From NCBI GenBank assembly GCA_903928915.1, contig CAIYSL010000079.1:1-34864 (forward strand): a DNA stretch of 34,864 nt, given 5' to 3'. Below are positions 31,614 through 34,864 of the stretch, one piece after another (the stretch's first letter is position 1; every line of letters starts with the position of its first letter). The stretch comes from an uncultured Syntrophobacterales bacterium. Lineage in GTDB: Bacteria > Desulfobacterota > Syntrophia > Syntrophales > UBA5619. Made by a program: the position numbers and the translations under genes. The notes below the pieces were generated by a model. The model was given only the letters and a program-made list of their open reading frames with translations. It made no database searches and was not told where the DNA came from.

Positions 31614-32408
31614 ATGCTGAAGATCAACAACGTGGAAGTGATCTACGACGACGTGATCCTCGTTCTCAAGGGGATGTCGCTGGTGGCGAAGGAGGGGGAG
31701 ATCACCGTCCTCTTGGGCGCCAACGGCGCCGGCAAGACCACCACCCTGAAGGCGATCTCGGGGCTGCTGAAGTCGGAGGAGGGGGAGGTCACCGACGGGT
31801 CGATCGAGTTCATGGGCGAGAAGATCAACAACCGGGACGCCGAGGACATCGTCCGGATGGGGATCTCTCAGATCATGGAGGGCAGGAGGATCTTCAAGGA
31901 CCTGACCGTGACGGAAAACCTCCTGGCCGGCGCCTACACCCGCCGGGACAAGCAGAACGTCAAGCGGGACATGGACACCGTGTTCGAGTACTTCCCGAAG
32001 CTGCAGAGCCGGCGTACCCAGGTCGCCGGGTACATGAGCGGCGGGGAGCAGCAGATGCTCGCCATCGGCAGGGCATTGATGGCGCGGCCGAAGCTGATGC
32101 TCTTGGACGAACCCTCGCTCGGCCTTGCGCCGCTTCTGGTCAAGGAGATCTTCGAGATCGTCAAGAAGATCTGCACGGAGGAAAAGACCACGATCCTGCT
32201 CGTCGAGCAGAACGCCAACCTGGCGCTTTCCGTGGGCCACTACGGATACGTCATGGAGATGGGCAAGGTGGTGCTCGACGGCGAATGCGAAAAGCTGCGG
32301 GAGAACGAGGACGTCAAGGAGTTCTACCTCGGGCTTTCCGCCGTGGGGGAGAAGAAGAGCTTCAAGGAGGCGAAGCACTACAAGCGGCGGAAGCGGTGGC
32401 TTTCCTGA
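31614..32408 (+). CDS. livF: Branched-chain-type ABC transporter ATPase LivF
   Basis: The 264-residue second ATPase of the importer has LKINNVEVIYDDVILVLKG, Walker A GANGAGKTTT (Lys41), MGISQIMEGRRIFKDLTVTENL, signature MSGGEQQMLAIGRAL, Walker B MLLDEPSLGLAP and LLVEQNANLALSV, all standard for LivF. ATG 31614 has GGGAG six bases upstream; the open frame before it is the repeat and not protein-like. The C-terminus carries an extra basic tail of about 20 residues (KEAKHYKRRKRW), longer than usual. The PaaK-like gene follows after 25 bases. Confidence 0.94.
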   Translation: MLKINNVEVIYDDVILVLKGMSLVAKEGEITVLLGANGAGKTTTLKAISGLLKSEEGEVTDGSIEFMGEKINNRDAEDIVRMGISQIMEGRRIFKDLTVTENLLAGAYTRRDKQNVKRDMDTVFEYFPKLQSRRTQVAGYMSGGEQQMLAIGRALMARPKLMLLDEPSLGLAPLLVKEIFEIVKKICTEEKTTILLVEQNANLALSVGHYGYVMEMGKVVLDGECEKLRENEDVKEFYLGLSAVGEKKSFKEAKHYKRRKRWLS

Positions 32409-32433
32409 CACCTGCGGGACGAAGGAGCGGCGC

Positions 32434-33723
32434 ATGCCCAGGCTGAGCAAGCAAGAACGTAACAGCGGCTGCTACGACGAGCGGGCCGAACGGATGGACC
32501 GGGCCGAACGGACCGCCCTCCAGGAGCAGGCGGCGCTCCGGATCTTCCGCCACGCCGCCGGCCACGCCCCGGGGTACAAACGGTTCCTCGCCGCCACCGG
32601 CGTCGTCCCGGAGACGGTCACGGAGATCGGCGCGTTTTCGCGCCTCCCGGTCCTGAAGAAGAACCGCATGCCCGAATTCCACGAGGCCGACCCGCCCTTC
32701 GGCGGGTTCCTCGCCGTGCCGGCCCACCAGCTCAAGCGGATCTACGTCTCCCCCGGCCCCATCTACGACCCGGAAGGCAGGCAGGAGGACTACTGGGGGC
32801 TCAGGAAGTGCCTGTACAACGTCGGGTTCCGGCCGGGCGACGTGGTCATGAATACCTTCTCCTACCACCTGACCCCGGCGGGTATCTTCCTCGACGAGGC
32901 CTGCAACGGCATCGGCTGCGTCACCGTTCCCACCGGAGTCGGGAATACCGAGATCCAGGTCAAGACCATGGCGGGCCTCAGGGTCAGCGGGTACATCGGG
33001 GTCCCGTCGTTCCTGATGTCGCTGATCAAGAAATGGGAAGAGCCGGGAAGCGGCGCCGGCGGAGACCTCCCGCTGGAGATCGCCCTGGTGGCGGCGGAGA
33101 TGCTGCCCCCGTCGCTGCGCGCGGCGCTCAACGCATACGGCCTCATCGTGCGCCAGGCCTACATAACCGCCGACCTGGGCGGTGTGGCCTACGAATGCCC
33201 GGCGGAGGACGGCATGCATGTCTCCGACGACCTGTACCTGGAGGTCTGCGACCCCCTCACAGGCGAACCGCTGCCGGCGGGGAGCATCGGCGAGGTGGTG
33301 GTCACCACCCTGGGCAACGAAACCTACCCCCTGATCCGCTACGGCACCGGCGACCTCTCGGCGCTCGCGGAGGAGACCTGCCCCTGCGGCAGGACCTCGC
33401 GCAAACTCAGGGGGATCATGGGCAGAGCGGATGAGGTGACGAAGGTCAAGGGGATGTTCGTCCACCCCCGCCAGGTCGACGAAGCGGCCGGCCGCTTCGT
33501 CGACGAGGTGGAAAAGATCCGTCTCGTGGTCACCCGCGAAGGGGTGACGGACGTCATGACGGTGGAGGTGGTGCTGAAACCGGGCGTGGCAGCCGCGGAG
33601 AGCCTGAAGTGCGGCCTGGAGGAACGGATCCGGGAGGCGACGAAACTGCGCGGGAATGTGAAGTTCGTTGCGGCCCTGCCGGAGGGTTCCAAGAAGATCG
33701 AAGACCGCCGGACCTGGAAGTAA
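32434..33723 (+). CDS. PaaK-like AMP-binding protein with altered nucleotide loop
   Basis: The 429-residue protein has the length and order of phenylacetate-CoA ligases: an N-terminal helical part (HAAGHAPGYKRFL), a core, YPLIRYGTGDLS, a zinc-like cysteine pair in ETCPCGRTSRKLRGIMGRADE, and the C-terminal lid with KVKGMFVHPRQV. Two active-site signatures differ from PaaK. The SSGTTGKPT loop reads VSPGPIYDPEG, and the YGLTE motif reads AYITADLGG. The ATP site may therefore work differently or not at all. It belongs to the liv cluster (ATG 32434, AGGAG seven bases upstream) and would be the second ligase or a non-catalytic relative. The substrate cannot be told. Confidence 0.85.
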   Translation: MPRLSKQERNSGCYDERAERMDRAERTALQEQAALRIFRHAAGHAPGYKRFLAATGVVPETVTEIGAFSRLPVLKKNRMPEFHEADPPFGGFLAVPAHQLKRIYVSPGPIYDPEGRQEDYWGLRKCLYNVGFRPGDVVMNTFSYHLTPAGIFLDEACNGIGCVTVPTGVGNTEIQVKTMAGLRVSGYIGVPSFLMSLIKKWEEPGSGAGGDLPLEIALVAAEMLPPSLRAALNAYGLIVRQAYITADLGGVAYECPAEDGMHVSDDLYLEVCDPLTGEPLPAGSIGEVVVTTLGNETYPLIRYGTGDLSALAEETCPCGRTSRKLRGIMGRADEVTKVKGMFVHPRQVDEAAGRFVDEVEKIRLVVTREGVTDVMTVEVVLKPGVAAAESLKCGLEERIREATKLRGNVKFVAALPEGSKKIEDRRTWK

Positions 33724-33731
33724 GGATCTCC

Positions 33732-33759
33732 GACACCGGACCTCCGGCGCCCCGGTGTC
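33732..33759 (+). terminator. Hairpin after the liv cluster
   Basis: GACACCGG and CCGGTGTC pair with a 12-base GC-rich loop eight bases after the PaaK-like stop. It has no T-run. Confidence 0.4.
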
Positions 33760-33777
33760 TCCCCGGCCGGGGGAAAA

Positions 33778-33804
33778 CCCCTCCATCCACCACAGGGGGA
33801 GGGG
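33778..33804 (-). terminator. Intrinsic terminator of the CBS-ACT gene
   Basis: Read on the minus strand, CCCCTCC and GGAGGGG form a seven-base stem with a 13-base loop and are followed directly by TTTT. It lies about 33 bases after the stop codon of the minus-strand gene. Confidence 0.55.
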
Positions 33805-33836
33805 CCATTATTCCGATCCTTCCCGGGAGGTCTACC

Positions 33837-34538
33837 CTACCCCTCCGCGTGCTTCCCCTTCTGCTCGATGATCCGGGGGACGTACCCGCCCTCGCTCATG
33901 TCGACGGCGTTGAGTACCTTTTCCCGTGCCTCTTCGAGGCTCTTCAGCAGGGCCTCCTTGGGCGCGCCGGTCACCTTGACCGTGACGATCCGGTCGTTGG
34001 AATCCCTGCCGCTGAAGGTGGCCAGGCTGACGATGTTCCCGTCGTGCTGGGCGATCACCGATGCCATGGAGGCCAGCACCCCCTTGCCTTCGGTCACGTC
34101 CAGGGTCAGGCGCAGCCCCTTTTCCCGGCCCCCCAGGATCTCCACGAAGGTCTTGAAGATGTCGGTCTCGGTGATGATGCCGACCGGCTTGTCGTCACGG
34201 ACGATGGGCAGGCAGCCGATCTTGTAGTCGACCATCAACCGGGCCGCCTCTTCGATCGGGCAGTCTTCCCCCACGGCCACGACCCGCTTGGTCATCACGT
34301 CTTTCATCTTCAGCTTGGACAGGAGGTAGTGCACCTCGAACACGCTGAGGCTGGTGGCCTTGGAGGGGGAAGCGGAGAAAAGGTCCTTCTGGACGACGAT
34401 GCCGACGAGCTTCCCCTCCTTGTTGACGATCGGGAGGCGGCGGATCCTCTTTTCCTTCATCAGATGGAGGGCATTTTCGAAGGAAGAATCATCGGTGACC
34501 GTGACGGGGTTGGGGGTCATGCGATCTTTGACTAACAT
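33837..34538 (-). CDS. CBS-pair and ACT domain protein, AcuB-like
   Basis: A 233-residue cytoplasmic protein. Two CBS repeats cover about residues 1-135: VKDRMTPNPVTVTDDSSFENAL with RRLPIVNKEGKLVGIV, and MKDVMTKRVVAVGEDCPIEEAA with GCLPIVRDDKPVGIIT. An ACT domain follows (about 140-215: GLRLTLDVTEGKGVLASMASVIAQHDGNIVS). CBS pairs bind adenine nucleotides and ACT domains bind amino acids, so it is probably a regulatory sensor of energy and amino-acid state. AcuB of Bacillus, linked to acetate and acetoin use, has the same order. ATG 34538 has GGAGG eight bases upstream. It converges on the liv cluster. Confidence 0.9.
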   Translation of the reverse strand: MLVKDRMTPNPVTVTDDSSFENALHLMKEKRIRRLPIVNKEGKLVGIVVQKDLFSASPSKATSLSVFEVHYLLSKLKMKDVMTKRVVAVGEDCPIEEAARLMVDYKIGCLPIVRDDKPVGIITETDIFKTFVEILGGREKGLRLTLDVTEGKGVLASMASVIAQHDGNIVSLATFSGRDSNDRIVTVKVTGAPKEALLKSLEEAREKVLNAVDMSEGGYVPRIIEQKGKHAEG

Positions 34539-34623
34539 GGGTATTCCCTCCTGGAATGGGTGTTCGGGCGAGGAGACTGCCGCCCGGGTACGGGAGCGAA
34601 AGCCAGCGGGGTCATATGGTTTA

Positions 34624-34652
34624 TTCATCGCATACCCCCCCTGCTTTGTCAA
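34624..34652 (-). promoter_or_regulatory. Possible promoter of the CBS-ACT gene
   Basis: A perfect TTGACA on the minus strand (34647-34652) has only a weak -10 (GATGAA, 34624-34629) at 17 bases. The leader would be about 80 bases. Confidence 0.35.
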
Positions 34653-34684
34653 TACCGCTGAAGAGAGGGGATGCATTTTCCCTG

Positions 34685-34713
34685 TTGAAATTGCGATTTG
34701 TTTGTGGTATTGC
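34685..34713 (+). promoter_or_regulatory. Possible promoter of tRNA-Gln
   Basis: TTGAAA (34685-34690), 17 bases, TATTGC (34708-34713). The -10 is weak and the leader of about 70 bases is long for a tRNA. Confidence 0.25.
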
Positions 34714-34788
34714 CTGTTCACCGTGCGGCCTTTCGTGATCGAGGAATGTTCTCGGCGAGGGGCCCGGCAGGCGGTGCGCATACATCGC

Positions 34789-34862
34789 TGGGGGATCGTT
34801 CAATGGTAGGACAACGGACTCTGACTCCGTGAATCGTGGTTCGAATCCACGTCTCCCAGCCA
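34789..34862 (+). tRNA. tRNA-Gln (anticodon CTG)
   Basis: Acceptor TGGGGGA pairs with TCTCCCA (one G-T pair), the anticodon stem ACGGA/TCCGT encloses CTCTGAC with anticodon CTG, and the T arm is CGTGG TTCGAAT CCACG. The discriminator is G, and CCA is encoded. It ends two bases before the window edge. Confidence 0.95.
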
Positions 34863-34864
34863 AA

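Noticed and set aside
34621-34863. ORF with GRRGFEPRFTESES across the tRNA-Gln
   Set aside because: This is the well-known false ORF produced by reading a tRNA gene on the opposite strand.

Overview
The window reads as chromosomal DNA of a GC-rich Gram-negative bacterium. Markers are lipoproteins, an HlyD/MacB-type exporter, a complete LIV transporter clustered with two acyl-CoA ligase-type proteins, SMC and FtsY, and a CFI-box C-terminal domain. The gene mix (anaerobe-type UroD-like methyltransferase relative, LIV plus FadD- and PaaK-like ligases, CBS-ACT protein) suggests a member of Desulfobacterota or a neighbouring lineage. That placement is inference, because no rRNA gene is present. 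I see no CRISPR array, integrase, transposase or phage gene.

Left part (1-15.4 kb). A minus-strand group holds an IclR regulator, a 69-codon remnant of an oligopeptide-transporter ATPase and the start of a UroD-family protein cut by the window edge. A divergent promoter region leads to smc. Between smc and ftsY lies a minus-strand exporter operon: membrane-fusion protein, ABC ATPase, two FtsX-type permeases, a doubtful small ORF and a secreted metzincin-like protease with a CFI-box tail. A periplasmic Cache-domain protein is divergent to it. ftsY and a PPP-type phosphatase follow.

Middle (15.4-25 kb). An FHA/HD-GYP protein converges on a three-gene minus-strand operon (SH3-like secreted protein, M48 lipoprotein, CHASE2 adenylate cyclase), so predicted cyclic-di-GMP and cAMP signalling genes sit tail to tail. 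tRNA-Arg(CCT) is followed closely by a cupin and an enoyl-CoA hydratase-like gene. A LexA-family repressor has a palindromic SOS-type operator inside its own promoter, and directly downstream of it is an 81-residue protein with one C-terminal membrane segment. An EamA exporter and an RraA-family protein follow.

Right part (25-34.9 kb). A plus-strand cluster encodes a branched-chain-type ABC importer with its ligases: livG, a FadD15-like acyl-CoA synthetase, livH, livM, livK, livF and a PaaK-like protein. This fits uptake of a carboxylic acid or amino acid followed by CoA activation. livK is bracketed by two oppositely oriented copies of a palindromic repeat. A minus-strand CBS-ACT protein and tRNA-Gln(CTG) end the window.

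Most of the window is ordinary housekeeping and catabolic content. The least expected items are the LexA/small membrane protein pair, the CFI-box protease in an exporter operon, the SH3-M48-cyclase operon, the isolated four-cysteine transporter tail, and the PaaK-like protein with an altered nucleotide-binding loop.
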